NCBI RefSeq assembly: GCF_900113225.1 | Contig: NZ_FOZE01000002.1 | Span: 868,001-932,000, forward strand | DNA from: Mitsuaria sp. PDC51 | GTDB taxonomy: Bacteria > Pseudomonadota > Gammaproteobacteria > Burkholderiales > Burkholderiaceae_C | Length of the DNA stretch: 64,000 bases | Direction of reading: 5' to 3' | In this document: in pieces, positions 1 through 8,939 of the stretch | Layout: the number at the start of each line of letters is the position of its first letter | How positions within the stretch are numbered: position 1 is the stretch's first letter | The notes under the pieces: model-generated | Database searches by the model: none | What the model was told of the DNA's origin: nothing | The model's input: only the letters and a program-made list of their open reading frames with translations | Position numbers and translations under genes: made by a program

Positions 1-264
1 GACCGCCGCCGCTTCGAGCGGCTGTGGGGCTGGGCCTACCGCTTCGAGGCCTACACCCCAGCCGCGAAACGGACCATGGGCCATTACGCGCTGCCGATGC
101 TGTTGGGCGACCAGGTGATCGGCTGGGCCAACCTGAAGGTCGAGGGCGGGACGCTGGTCCCGGACCTCGGCTTCATCGGCAAGCGTCCGCGCGACGCGGC
201 CTTCCGCGCCGCGCTGGACGAGGCCTATCAGGAGATGTCGGTCTTCCTCGGTCTGGCGGAGTGA
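1..264 (+). CDS. YcaQ-like winged-helix DNA glycosylase, C-terminal fragment
   Basis: The frame is already open at base 1 and ends in TGA at 262-264, so only the last 87 residues are here. They include RRRFERLWGWAYRFEAYTP, then KRTMGHYALP and a GWANLKVEGG strand. This is the C-terminal signature of the HTH_42 (DUF1006) family, whose E. coli member YcaQ unhooks DNA interstrand crosslinks. The catalytic part lies outside the window, so activity cannot be judged. Family assignment is from recognised motifs; confidence is fair because the motif block is distinctive. Confidence 0.7.
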   Translation, partial: DRRRFERLWGWAYRFEAYTPAAKRTMGHYALPMLLGDQVIGWANLKVEGGTLVPDLGFIGKRPRDAAFRAALDEAYQEMSVFLGLAE

Positions 265-303
265 AGGACGGGCCGGCGGCGGGCGCCTGCGCTCAGGCGT
301 CGC

Positions 304-1332
304 TCAGGCATTGACCAGCGCCATCGACACCTCCGGATAACGCGCGCCGGCAACCGGATGCGCGTCGATCAGGTCGCGCAGCTCCTCGCGCAGCACGTCG
401 TTGAGGCGGATGCGCGCGGCCATCGCGTTCTCCTCCAGCCGCACGATCGAGCGCGTGCCCGGGATCGGCATGATGTCCGGACCGCGGTCCAGCAGCCAGG
501 CCAGCGCCAGCTGCGCCGGCGTCAGGCCGTGGTCGCGGGCCAGCGCGACGATCGCATCGGCCAGCGCCAGGTTCTGCGCCATCGAGTCGCCCTGGAAACG
601 CGGATTGACGCGGCGCCAGTCATTCGCGGCCAGTTGATCGGCGCTGCGGATCGCACCGGTCAGGAAGCCGCGCCCCAGCGGGCTGTACGGCACCAGCGCG
701 ATGCCGAGCTCGCGGCAGGTGGGCAGCACCTCGGCCTCGACGTCGCGCGTCCACAGCGAGTACTCCGACTGCACCGCCGCGATCGGATGCACGCGATGGG
801 CGCGGCGGATGGTCTCGGCCGAGGCCTCCGACAGCCCGAGATGGCGCACCTTGCCGGCGCGCACCAGCTCGGCCATCGCGCCGACGGTCTCCTCGATCGG
901 CACCGACCGGTCGACGCGGTGCAGGTAGTACAGGTCGATGTGGTTGACGCCCAGTCGGCGCAGGCTGGCGTCGCAGGACGCGTGGACATGCGAGGGCTTG
1001 CCGTTGACGCCGGCCGACAGCCCGTCGGCATTGCGGACGATGCCGAACTTGGTCGCCAGCACGACCTCGCGCCGGCGGTTGGCCAGCAGGCCCGACAGCA
1101 GGCGCTCGTTGGCGCCGTTGCCGTAGATGTCGGAGGTGTCGAGGAAATTCATCCCGAGGTCCAGCGCCCGGTGCAGGACGGCCATCGAGGTGGCCTCGTC
1201 GGTGGGGCCGTAGAAATCGGACATCCCCATGCAGCCGAGTCCGAGCGCGGAGACCTCCGGCCCGTGGGCGCCGAGCCGGCGGCGCGGCAACTGCGGCAGG
1301 TTGTTGATCGGTTCCCTGGACATGATGGTCAT
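304..1332 (-). CDS. Aldo/keto reductase
   Basis: 342 residues, full length for the NADPH-dependent aldo/keto reductase family (TIM barrel, cytosolic). The N-terminus has the [13 protein letters not shown] loop. The catalytic tetrad is visible: Asp and Tyr in DTSDIYGNG, Lys in ATKFG and His in YYLHRVD. The NADPH-binding end has PIPGTRS. The start at 1332 is preceded by AAGGAG; a second ATG lies three codons in. It sits back-to-back with a tandem pair of AraC regulators, with a repeated CTTGCNCNATCC motif between them. This suggests it is a regulatory target for aldehyde or quinone-type stress. The exact substrate cannot be read from sequence. Confidence 0.9.
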   Translation of the reverse strand: MTIMSREPINNLPQLPRRRLGAHGPEVSALGLGCMGMSDFYGPTDEATSMAVLHRALDLGMNFLDTSDIYGNGANERLLSGLLANRRREVVLATKFGIVRNADGLSAGVNGKPSHVHASCDASLRRLGVNHIDLYYLHRVDRSVPIEETVGAMAELVRAGKVRHLGLSEASAETIRRAHRVHPIAAVQSEYSLWTRDVEAEVLPTCRELGIALVPYSPLGRGFLTGAIRSADQLAANDWRRVNPRFQGDSMAQNLALADAIVALARDHGLTPAQLALAWLLDRGPDIMPIPGTRSIVRLEENAMAARIRLNDVLREELRDLIDAHPVAGARYPEVSMALVNA

Positions 1333-1442
1333 GGTGCGGCTCCTTCGAAGACAAGGTCTGCGCGGCGGCCGGCATGACCGCCGCGATGCCTGTCAGCTTA
1401 GGAATCCGCCCCCACCCGGGACCAGCGCAAAGCTCGCCCGTC

Positions 1443-1459
1443 CTTGCCCAATCCTCCGG
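1443..1459 (+). promoter_or_regulatory. Candidate AraC operator, copy 1
   Basis: CTTGCCCAATCCTCCGG lies between the divergent aldo/keto reductase and AraC genes. It is one of three near-identical 17-mers in the first 5 kb; the others are at 1506-1522 and 4502-4518. The assignment to the adjacent regulators is inference from position and repetition. Confidence 0.45.
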
Positions 1460-1505
1460 AACCCGCTTCCCCACGCGCGCGGGCGCTGGCGGCGCGCGCG
1501 ACGGC

Positions 1506-1522
1506 CTTGCACAATCCGCCGC
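1506..1522 (+). promoter_or_regulatory. Candidate AraC operator, copy 2
   Basis: CTTGCACAATCCGCCGC ends directly at the ATG at 1523, where a ribosome binding site would be expected. A regulator bound here could block its own expression. It differs from the copy at 4502-4518 by one base. Confidence 0.45.
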
Positions 1523-2464
1523 ATGGTCGCACCCACTCCGATTCCTCTCGCCGACGGCTTCCCCGACGCGCTGCAGGCACTGCGCGCGCAGATGGTGGAT
1601 CTGACGCTCCGGCATGTCGATGGCGACGGCACGTCCGCCACGGCGATCCCCTGCCTGCAACTGATCAAGGCCAGCTGCAGCACCCCCAAGACCGCGCCGG
1701 CGCTCTACGAGCCGGGCCTGGCGATCGTGCTGCAGGGCCGCAAGAAGGTGGAGCTCGGCACCGAGACGCTGTATTACGACCCGCTGCATTTCCTGCTGGT
1801 CTCGATGCCGATGCTGCCCAAGGGCGGCGTGATCGAGGCGACGCCGGACAAGCCCTACCTGTGCGTGCGCATCGGCTGCGACACCGCGACGCTGGCGGAG
1901 CTGATGCTGGAGGTCGGCCCGGCCGGCACCGATGCGCCGCCGGGGGCGCAGTCGGGACTGAACGTCGCGCCGGTGTCCGAGTCGCTGCTGGGCGCCGCGC
2001 TGCGGCTGATGCAGCTGCTGGACTCGCCACAGGACCAGCGCGTGCTGGGACCGCTGTTGCAGCGGGAGATCTTCTACCGGGTGCTGACCGGCCCGCTCGG
2101 ACCGCGCCTGCGCGCGCTGGCGCAGCAGGACAGCGCCACGCGCCGCCTGTCCCGTGCGCTCGACGAGCTGAACCGCCGCTTCAGCGAGGCGATCAGCATC
2201 GACGAGCTGGCCGCCGTGGCGCACATGAGCGCCTCGACGCTGCACCAGCGCTTCAAGCAGCTGACCAGCATGTCGCCGATGCAGTACCAGAAGCAGCTGC
2301 GGCTGCAGCATGCGCGGCGGCTGATGCTGGGCAGCGGGCTGGATGCGGCGGCCGCGGCGCACCAGGTCGGCTACGAGAGCGCCTCGCAGTTCAGCCGCGA
2401 ATACCGGCGCCTCTTCGGCACGCCGCCGCGGACCGACATCGAGCAACTGCTGCGCGCGGGATGA
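1523..2464 (+). CDS. AraC-family transcriptional regulator (AraC_N type)
   Basis: 313 residues. An N-terminal AraC_N ligand-binding domain (about 20-175) contains GLAIVLQGRKKVELG and YLCVRIGCD. It is followed by a C-terminal double helix-turn-helix (about 210-300) with the recognition region ISIDELAAVAHMSASTLHQRF and QVGYESASQFSREYRRLFG. The frame extends further upstream, but ATG 1523 matches where family homology begins. Its stop overlaps the next AraC gene by four bases (ATGA), so the two are translationally coupled. Regulators of this type, such as E. coli YqhC, control nearby reductases, which fits the flanking AKR and SDR genes. Confidence 0.88.
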   Translation: MVAPTPIPLADGFPDALQALRAQMVDLTLRHVDGDGTSATAIPCLQLIKASCSTPKTAPALYEPGLAIVLQGRKKVELGTETLYYDPLHFLLVSMPMLPKGGVIEATPDKPYLCVRIGCDTATLAELMLEVGPAGTDAPPGAQSGLNVAPVSESLLGAALRLMQLLDSPQDQRVLGPLLQREIFYRVLTGPLGPRLRALAQQDSATRRLSRALDELNRRFSEAISIDELAAVAHMSASTLHQRFKQLTSMSPMQYQKQLRLQHARRLMLGSGLDAAAAAHQVGYESASQFSREYRRLFGTPPRTDIEQLLRAG

Positions 2465-3486
2465 GCGGCGCCATGGACACGACATCGACCCACACCGACG
2501 CGGCGATGGCCGCGACCGATGCGATCGCCAAGCTCGGCGCGATGCTGCGCCGCCATGCGCCGCGCGAGGGCCTGTGGCCGACGGCGCTGCCACGGGTCTG
2601 GGCGATCCGGCTGGACGCGCCGGGCGGCGAAATGGCGCATGCGGTGCAGCCGGCCTCGCTGTGCGTGATCGCACAGGGCGCCAAGGAAGTCCACCTGGGC
2701 GACGAGCGCTACGTCTACGACGCGGCGCGCTTCATGGTCTTCACCACCGACCTGCCGGTCAGCGGCCGCGTCATCGACGCCACGCCGGAGCGGCCCTACC
2801 TCTGCCTGCGCCTGGACTTCGATCCGGAAGAGGTCGCCGAGCTGGTCGCGCGCAGCGGCCCGCCGCGTGGCCCGGCGTCGCCACCGCCAGGGGCGCTCTC
2901 CCGTCCGTCCGCGGCGCCGGCAGCGGCGACCGCCCGCGGCGCCGAGGACACGGGCCGCGGCCTCTTCGTCAGCGCGGTGACCCCCGACATGCTCGACGCG
3001 GCCGGGCGGCTGGTGCGGCTGCTGGACCATCCCGAGGACCATGCCGCGCTGGCGCCGATGGCGATGCGCGAGCTCGTCTACCGCGTGCTGCGCAGCGAGC
3101 AGGGCGAGCGGCTGGCGCAGGTCGCGCGCGCCGACAGCCAGACGCAGCGCGTGCACCGCGCCATCCGCTGGCTGAAGGCGAATTACGCCCAGCCGCTGCG
3201 CATCGAGGCGCTGGCCCGGGAGGCGCACATGAGCGCGTCCTCGCTGCACCACCATTTCCGCGCGCTGACCTCGATGAGCCCGCTGCAATACCAGAAGCAG
3301 CTGCGGCTGCAGGAAGCGCGCCGGCTGCTGATCGCGGAGGGACTGGAGGTCGCGCGCGCCGGCCACGCGGTCGGCTACGAGAGCCCGTCCCAGTTCAGCC
3401 GCGAGTACAGCCGGCTCTACGGCAGCCCGCCCTCGCGCGACGCCGCCAGGCGCCGGGACACGCCGCCCGCGCGAGCGCTGGCCTGA
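2461..3486 (+). CDS. AraC-family transcriptional regulator, tandem paralogue
   Basis: 341 residues with the same architecture as its upstream neighbour: AraC_N sensor (SLCVIAQGAKEVHLG, YLCLRLDFDPEEV), then a double HTH (MSASSLHHHFRALTSMSPLQYQ, GYESPSQFSREYSRLYG). Between the halves is an extra Pro/Ala-rich linker (about 140-165). The pair shares SPxQYQKQLRLQxARRL almost exactly, indicating tandem duplication followed by divergence of the sensor. The start at 2461 overlaps the previous stop; an in-frame ATG at 2473 is an alternative. A short Arg/Ala tail ends the protein. Confidence 0.86.
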   Translation: MSGAMDTTSTHTDAAMAATDAIAKLGAMLRRHAPREGLWPTALPRVWAIRLDAPGGEMAHAVQPASLCVIAQGAKEVHLGDERYVYDAARFMVFTTDLPVSGRVIDATPERPYLCLRLDFDPEEVAELVARSGPPRGPASPPPGALSRPSAAPAAATARGAEDTGRGLFVSAVTPDMLDAAGRLVRLLDHPEDHAALAPMAMRELVYRVLRSEQGERLAQVARADSQTQRVHRAIRWLKANYAQPLRIEALAREAHMSASSLHHHFRALTSMSPLQYQKQLRLQEARRLLIAEGLEVARAGHAVGYESPSQFSREYSRLYGSPPSRDAARRRDTPPARALA

Positions 3487-3490
3487 GCGC

Positions 3491-3530
3491 CCGGCGGCGG
3501 CCGTCGGCGGCCGTCGGCGGTCGTCGGTCA
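3491..3530. repeat. Decameric GC-rich tandem repeat
   Basis: Two exact copies of CCGTCGGCGG (3501-3510, 3511-3520) are flanked by degenerate copies at 3491 and 3521. It fills the gap between the convergent AraC and SDR stops and runs into the SDR stop codon. Likely a slippage product; no terminator U-tract is present. Confidence 0.6.
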
Positions 3531-4367
3531 AGCGTCGTCGCGGTCCAGCGAGGCCGACAGCGCGGCATGCGCCTCGACCTCGGCGAGACGCTGGCCGAAG
3601 GTCTCGCGCGCCATGCCCAGCGCATCGGAGCCCGCCACGAAATGCAGCGGCGGCGTCGGCATCGCGGCCAGCTCGACGAAGGCCCGGCCCAGCTTGGCCG
3701 GATCCCCCGGCTGCCGATGGTTGTAGGCCTCGTAGGTGGACAGCGGCGGCCGCGGCAGCGCGGCGTAGTCCGCGATCGTCCGGGTGCCGTAGCGCACCGA
3801 GCTGGCGTCCAGGAAGTCGGTCCGGAAGAAGCCGGGCTCGACCACCGTCACCCGGATGTTGAAGCCGGCCAGCTCCGGCGCCAGCGAGGCGCTGAAGCCA
3901 TCGACGGCGAACTTCGTCGCGCAGTAGACCGCCGCGCCATCGAAGCCGCGGAAACCGCCGACCGAGGCGATGTTGATCACGTGACCGTCGCGCTGCCGGC
4001 GCATGACCGGCAGCACCGCCCGGGTGACGTGCATCAGGCCGAAGACGTTGGTGGCGAACTGGCGCTCGATGTCGTCGGCGCCGATGGCCTCGAACAGGCC
4101 CAGCTGGCCATACCCCGCGTTGTTGACCAGCACGTCGATGCGACCGAAGCGCGCGACGGCCTGCTCGACCGCGTGGACCGCGTCGGCCTCGCGGCTGACG
4201 TCCAGCGGCAGGCACAGCACGGCGTCGGCGTACGCCGCATAGGCGTCCTGGAGCGCCGCGACATCGCGGCCGGTGGCGACGACGCGATCGCCGGCGACCA
4301 GCGCCGCCTTGGCGATCTCCAGCCCGAAGCCGCGGTTGGCGCCGGTGATGAACCAGATCTTGCTCAT
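3528..4367 (-). CDS. Short-chain dehydrogenase/reductase (SDR)
   Basis: 279 residues. The N-terminus WFITGANRGFGLEIA is the Rossmann TGxxxGxG motif. NNAG appears in VLVNNAGYG. The catalytic Ser is in NIASVGG and the catalytic pair in YCATKFAV (YxxxK). This is the classical SDR family that interconverts alcohols and ketones with NAD(P)H. The ATG at 4367 starts at the expected beta strand; open sequence further upstream has no homology. It converges on the second AraC gene and has a copy of the candidate AraC operator about 140 bp upstream. Confidence 0.9.
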   Translation of the reverse strand: MSKIWFITGANRGFGLEIAKAALVAGDRVVATGRDVAALQDAYAAYADAVLCLPLDVSREADAVHAVEQAVARFGRIDVLVNNAGYGQLGLFEAIGADDIERQFATNVFGLMHVTRAVLPVMRRQRDGHVINIASVGGFRGFDGAAVYCATKFAVDGFSASLAPELAGFNIRVTVVEPGFFRTDFLDASSVRYGTRTIADYAALPRPPLSTYEAYNHRQPGDPAKLGRAFVELAAMPTPPLHFVAGSDALGMARETFGQRLAEVEAHAALSASLDRDDA

Positions 4368-4501
4368 GGGATTCAGTCCTTGGAGGGATGACAGGGTGGA
4401 GGGATTTCCCCTCGACGGGGGCGCTTGCCGGCGGACCTCGCGAGGGATGGATTCATCGTAGGCAGCAGCCCCCGGGGCCGCATGCCCGTTCCGGCGGACC
4501 G

Positions 4502-4518
4502 CTTGCACGATCCGCCGC
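4502..4518 (+). promoter_or_regulatory. Candidate AraC operator, copy 3
   Basis: CTTGCACGATCCGCCGC differs by one base from the site that abuts the first AraC start codon. It lies 135-151 bp upstream of the SDR start at 4367, the distance expected for an activator site. This links the SDR gene to the AraC pair by shared sequence. Confidence 0.45.
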
Positions 4519-4637
4519 GACCGGCAGGCGGTGCTCGTCGTGCTCGTCGGGCTTGCGCCGCCCGCCAACCGCCGGCCCTTCCGCACGATCCCCGCGTCCT
4601 GACTGCAAGCGACGCTGCGCAATTCGCGCGCTTGCGC

Positions 4638-4929
4638 TACAATCCGCAGCTTGATTCGCACAAGACCACCCTCTTCAGGTCTTCTTCTGCAGCCCCTCCG
4701 GTCCCTCTCACGGACCTTTCTGCGAGCGGCTCGCACCAGCATCAACCCCCGGTTCGTGCGCTTGCGCGTTTCTGGCTTCGGCCGGTTCGATCGTCCTTGG
4801 GCGAACGGCTGCTGGAGCACCTCTTCGTGTCCCGCCCCGGCTTCGCGCCATCGAAACAGGGAAAGGGCACATTCCCAAACCGCGCCAAGACGGTTGCTTA
4901 TTGCGATTGCCTGTCAAGGCGCACACCTC
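4638..4929 (+). promoter_or_regulatory. Candidate promoter and long leader of the small-protein/infA region
   Basis: This stretch has no convincing coding region. TACAAT at 4638-4643 is a good -10 box, but the -35 position (CTGCGC) is poor. From there to the ATG at 4930 is a leader of about 280 bases. It is less GC-rich than its surroundings, pyrimidine-rich at first, and ends in a region with GCGATTGC/GCTTATTGC-type repeats. Its length suggests a structured 5' untranslated region, but no known riboswitch was recognised. The stretch 4368-4637 between the SDR start and this promoter holds only the candidate operator and a 9-bp duplication at 4531-4548. Confidence 0.35.
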
Positions 4930-5154
4930 ATGAAAACTATGCGAACCAAAAGCATTGAGGTGGGGCGATTCCTTGTCTCACCGATGACCAAACCCCATGC
5001 CGACGGCGGATTCGCCGCGGCCGTCTCGATCCGATCGGGACGCGGCATGGCCAGCATCGATCGCGTCATGCGATTCGTGCCGACCTTCGAGACCCGCCGC
5101 GCCGCGTTGCGCTACGCGGAGACCGAAGGCACGGCCTGGGCACGCTGCCATTGA
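4930..5154 (+). CDS. Small conserved hypothetical protein upstream of infA
   Basis: 74 residues starting MKTMRTKSIEVGRFLVSPM and containing SIRSGRGMASIDRVMRF and a C-terminal RYAETEGTAWA. The pattern (basic N-terminus, a beta-rich centre, a short C-terminal helix) resembles a small uncharacterised protein I associate with Burkholderiales genomes. It has no signal peptide or membrane segment. It lies 84 bases upstream of infA on the same strand, so co-transcription is likely. The long leader in front suggests post-transcriptional control. Function unknown. Confidence 0.65.
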   Translation: MKTMRTKSIEVGRFLVSPMTKPHADGGFAAAVSIRSGRGMASIDRVMRFVPTFETRRAALRYAETEGTAWARCH

Positions 5155-5238
5155 CGGCGCGCCCGTGATTCCCGAGGCGAAGGCCCGCGGCAGACCGCGG
5201 CCGGCGCCCTTATCGATTTCAAGAAAGGAGCCTCCCGT

Positions 5239-5496
5239 ATGGCCAAGGAAGAACTGATTGAAATGCAGGGTGTCGTCAACGAAATCCTGCCGGACTCGCG
5301 CTTTCGCGTGACGCTGGAGAACGGCCACCAGGTCATCGCCTACACGGGCGGCAAGATGCGCAAGCATCACATCCGCATCCTGGCTGGCGACGCCGTCTCC
5401 TTGGAGATGTCGCCCTACGACCTGACCAAGGGCCGGATCACCTTCCGTCACCTGCAGCGCTCGGCCCACTCGGGACCGCCGCCGGTCCGTCGCTGA
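5239..5496 (+). CDS. infA: Translation initiation factor IF-1
   Basis: 85 residues beginning [20 protein letters not shown] and continuing with [20 protein letters not shown] and the [20 protein letters not shown] strand: the complete S1-like OB fold of IF-1. The factor binds the 30S A site during initiation. A strong AAGGAG precedes the ATG. The C-terminal extension ([12 protein letters not shown]) makes it longer than the usual 72 residues. Many Burkholderiales carry such a longer second IF-1 outside the ribosomal protein operon, and this appears to be that copy. Confidence 0.93.
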   Translation: MAKEELIEMQGVVNEILPDSRFRVTLENGHQVIAYTGGKMRKHHIRILAGDAVSLEMSPYDLTKGRITFRHLQRSAHSGPPPVRR

Positions 5497-5539
5497 GCGT
5501 GCGCCGCGAGGGCCGAAACCCTCGCGGAGCCTCCCGGTC

Positions 5540-5746
5540 ATGACCACCGCCCTGCCCGACCCCGCCGCGGCGCCGGCCTCGCTCGAGGCCGACGACCCGA
5601 TGCCCCAGCCGCCCGTGCAGCCGGACATCGACGCCTGCTGCGGCAACGGCTGCGACCCGTGCATCTTCGACCTGCACGACCTGGCGATGGACCGCTACCG
5701 GCAAGCGATGCGCGCCTGGAAGGCCCGCCACCCCGAGGCCGGCTAA
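5540..5746 (+). CDS. Oxidoreductase-like domain small protein
   Basis: 68 residues. A Pro/Ala-rich N-terminus leads into PPVQPDIDACCGNGCDPCIF, then DLHDLAMDRYRQAMRAW. The CCGxGCxPC cysteine cluster is the hallmark of the 'oxidoreductase-like, N-terminal' family (Pfam Oxidored-like). Its biochemical role is undefined; metal or Fe-S binding is a reasonable guess from four closely spaced Cys. It follows infA by 43 bases and is closed by a strong terminator, so it is the last gene of that transcript. Confidence 0.75.
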   Translation: MTTALPDPAAAPASLEADDPMPQPPVQPDIDACCGNGCDPCIFDLHDLAMDRYRQAMRAWKARHPEAG

Positions 5747-5763
5747 CGCCTCACCCCCACCCG

Positions 5764-5795
5764 GAAGGGCCGCCTCGCGCGGCCCTTCGCTTTTT
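5764..5795 (+). terminator. Rho-independent terminator
   Basis: A perfect 10-bp stem, GAAGGGCCGC with GCGGCCCTTC, has a 5-base loop and is followed by GCTTTTT. It ends the infA/oxidoreductase-like transcript. Confidence 0.9.
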
Positions 5796-5988
5796 CCGGC
5801 GGCCCCGTCCACGTTCGGGGGTCTCGCCTCCCTCCGACGAGGCCCCCCTCAGGTCGAGGGGCGTTTGCGTTTCGTGACGTTTTTGGGGACATCCTCGGGC
5901 TTCAGAACCCCCGCGCGCCCGCCGACATCCAGGACAGGCGCCGCGCTTGCCGCGCGGGCGCATCGATCTCCCCCGATCGGAGGCCCCG

Positions 5989-6480
5989 ATGTTCATGACC
6001 GGCCAGAACCGTTTCCATGTCGCGCGTTCCGACGCCCAGGCCAACCTGCGCTTCGCGCTGGCGCGGCTGAGCACCGACTGGCGCCACCTCGACCCGTTCG
6101 GACTGGAGGTGCTGCTGCGCCACCTGCTGATGGCGGAGCACCGCTGCATGCCGCATCCCAGCGTGCTGCGCGAGCGCCCGACGAACCGCTGGCTGCTGCC
6201 GCGACTGCGTCGCCGGCGCATCGAGGTGGCGGAGCGGCTGGTGGCCGTCGGCGGACGCGTCAGCCATGCGAGCCTGGCGCGGGTGCTGCCGCGCGGGCAT
6301 GACTGGCCGGGGGTGTCGGCGCTGGTCGGGCGGCATGCCTGGGATCCGGTCGAAGGGCGCCAGCCCCGGCCGCGCGTCCCGGCCGTCGAGGACGCGCCGA
6401 CCCGCCCTCAGCCGGCCGCGGCCAGCAAGGCGCGGGCCACTTCCGCGAAACCGTCGCCGCGCTCGCTGGCGGTGACGTAG
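5989..6480 (+). CDS. Hypothetical Arg-rich protein
   Basis: 163 residues from an ATG preceded by CGGAGG (5978-5983). It starts MFMTGQNRFHVARSDAQANL, followed by an Arg-rich helical region (RLRRRRIEVAERLVAVGGR) and a Pro/Ala-rich tail. No known family was recognised and no signal peptide is seen. The last 73 bases overlap, in convergent orientation, the 3' end of the HAD phosphatase gene. The tail may therefore be constrained by the opposite strand, or the call may be an over-extended frame. The good ribosome binding site argues for a real gene. Confidence 0.5.
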   Translation: MFMTGQNRFHVARSDAQANLRFALARLSTDWRHLDPFGLEVLLRHLLMAEHRCMPHPSVLRERPTNRWLLPRLRRRRIEVAERLVAVGGRVSHASLARVLPRGHDWPGVSALVGRHAWDPVEGRQPRPRVPAVEDAPTRPQPAAASKARATSAKPSPRSLAVT

Positions 6481-7199
6481 GCCGGCGGGTGATCCAGCAT
6501 GGGCAGGAAACGCGCGATGTTGGCCACCCCCACCGACAGGGGCACCCGCTCGAACATCAGCTGGTCATTCGTCGAGTCGCCGACATAGACCCACTCCCGC
6601 GGATCGAACGCTCGCCCGGTCAGCCGCTTCACCGCCCACTGGGCGGCGGTCCACTTGCTGTGTTCCCCGATCCAGCCGTTGACGTGGATCGAGCTCACCG
6701 TCGCCACCAGCCCATGGGCGCGCATCAGGTCGCAGACGGCGGCGATCGCGTCGTCGTCCAGCCGCGTGAATTCGCTGTGGTCGACCGCGATGTCGGTCAG
6801 CCGCCCCGCGCTGTCGCGCGCCAGCTGGGCGCCCGGCACCGTCGCCACGATCGCCCCCGCGCAGGCCTGCAGACGCGCGAAGTTCTCCCGTCGCGTCGCG
6901 TCGTCCTGGGCGAACTCGGTGACCAGCGCGTCGTTCTCCCGGTGCAGCAGCACCCCGCCGTTCTCCGCCACGATCCCCCGCAAGGGCCAGTCCAACGCGA
7001 AGGGCGCGCTCCAGCCCGCGGGCCGGCCGGTGATCGCGATGACCGGGACGCCGGCGCCCTGCAGCCGATGCAGGGCCGCCAGCGCGGCGGGGGCGATGTC
7101 GCCCTCGGCCGTCAGGGTGTCGTCGATGTCGGTCAGCACCCCGCGCAGGGGGAGCCAGGCCGCGCGGGGACAGTCGCTGAGCGGGGGGATCGTTCGCAT
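6408..7199 (-). CDS. HAD-IIB family hydrolase (phosphatase)
   Basis: 263 residues. Motif I is LTDIDDTLTAEG (nucleophile in DxDDT), then VIAITGRPAGW (motif II) and VYVGDSTNDQLMF (motif IV), with a Cof-type alpha/beta cap between them. This layout is typical of HAD-IIB phosphatases acting on small phosphorylated metabolites, such as sugar phosphates. The substrate cannot be specified. ATG 7199 matches the conserved N-terminus; further upstream the frame crosses the ahcY promoter region. It is divergent from the ahcY riboswitch. Confidence 0.85.
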   Translation of the reverse strand: MRTIPPLSDCPRAAWLPLRGVLTDIDDTLTAEGDIAPAALAALHRLQGAGVPVIAITGRPAGWSAPFALDWPLRGIVAENGGVLLHRENDALVTEFAQDDATRRENFARLQACAGAIVATVPGAQLARDSAGRLTDIAVDHSEFTRLDDDAIAAVCDLMRAHGLVATVSSIHVNGWIGEHSKWTAAQWAVKRLTGRAFDPREWVYVGDSTNDQLMFERVPLSVGVANIARFLPMLDHPPAYVTASERGDGFAEVARALLAAAG

Positions 7200-7258
7200 G
7201 GGGGGCGATTGTGGCCCCGACCGTGACGCTGTCATCGAGCCGTCGAACGGAACATGTC

Positions 7259-7264
7259 TACAAT
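7259..7264 (+). promoter_or_regulatory. Candidate -10 box of the ahcY promoter
   Basis: TACAAT lies where transcription would begin near 7271, just before the first paired element of the SAH riboswitch. The -35 region is weak. The call rests on position relative to the riboswitch. Confidence 0.5.
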
Positions 7265-7270
7265 CGCGCC

Positions 7271-7395
7271 CTGTTCCGAGGAGCGTTGCGACCTCCCATC
7301 CCATCGAGGCCAGGCTCGGAACCGCCGCGCGGCGACGTGCCCGCGGCCATGGCAACCGCGCTCACCCGTCGACCCTTCGCAGGCCGGGTGAGGAC
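7271..7395 (+). ncRNA. S-adenosylhomocysteine (SAH) riboswitch
   Basis: The leader holds the known SAH-aptamer signatures in order: TTCCGAGGAGCGTTGCGACC, then CTCGGAA (7315-7321) pairing with TTCCGAG (7274-7280). Then comes GGCAACCGCGCTCACCC, with CGCTC (7359-7363) able to pair with GAGCG, and GGGTGAG (7386-7392) pairing with CTCACCC (7361-7367). It lies about 80 bases before ahcY, the usual place in betaproteobacteria. In this class SAH binding turns expression of the SAH-recycling gene on. The expression platform after 7395 has no clear terminator, so control may act at translation. Confidence 0.88.
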
Positions 7396-7472
7396 CGAGC
7401 GGCAAGTGCCCTCCCCACTTCTCCCCATGTCCTGATCGCTGGCGTCGACGGCCCTTCCTCGCAGGAGTCCGC

Positions 7473-8906
<1,434 letters not shown>

Positions 8907-8939
8907 TCGACTGACCGTCGACTGAACCGAGACCCGACC

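Noticed and set aside
3491-3530. Terminator between the AraC and SDR genes
   Set aside because: The decamer repeat is direct, not inverted, and no U-tract follows.
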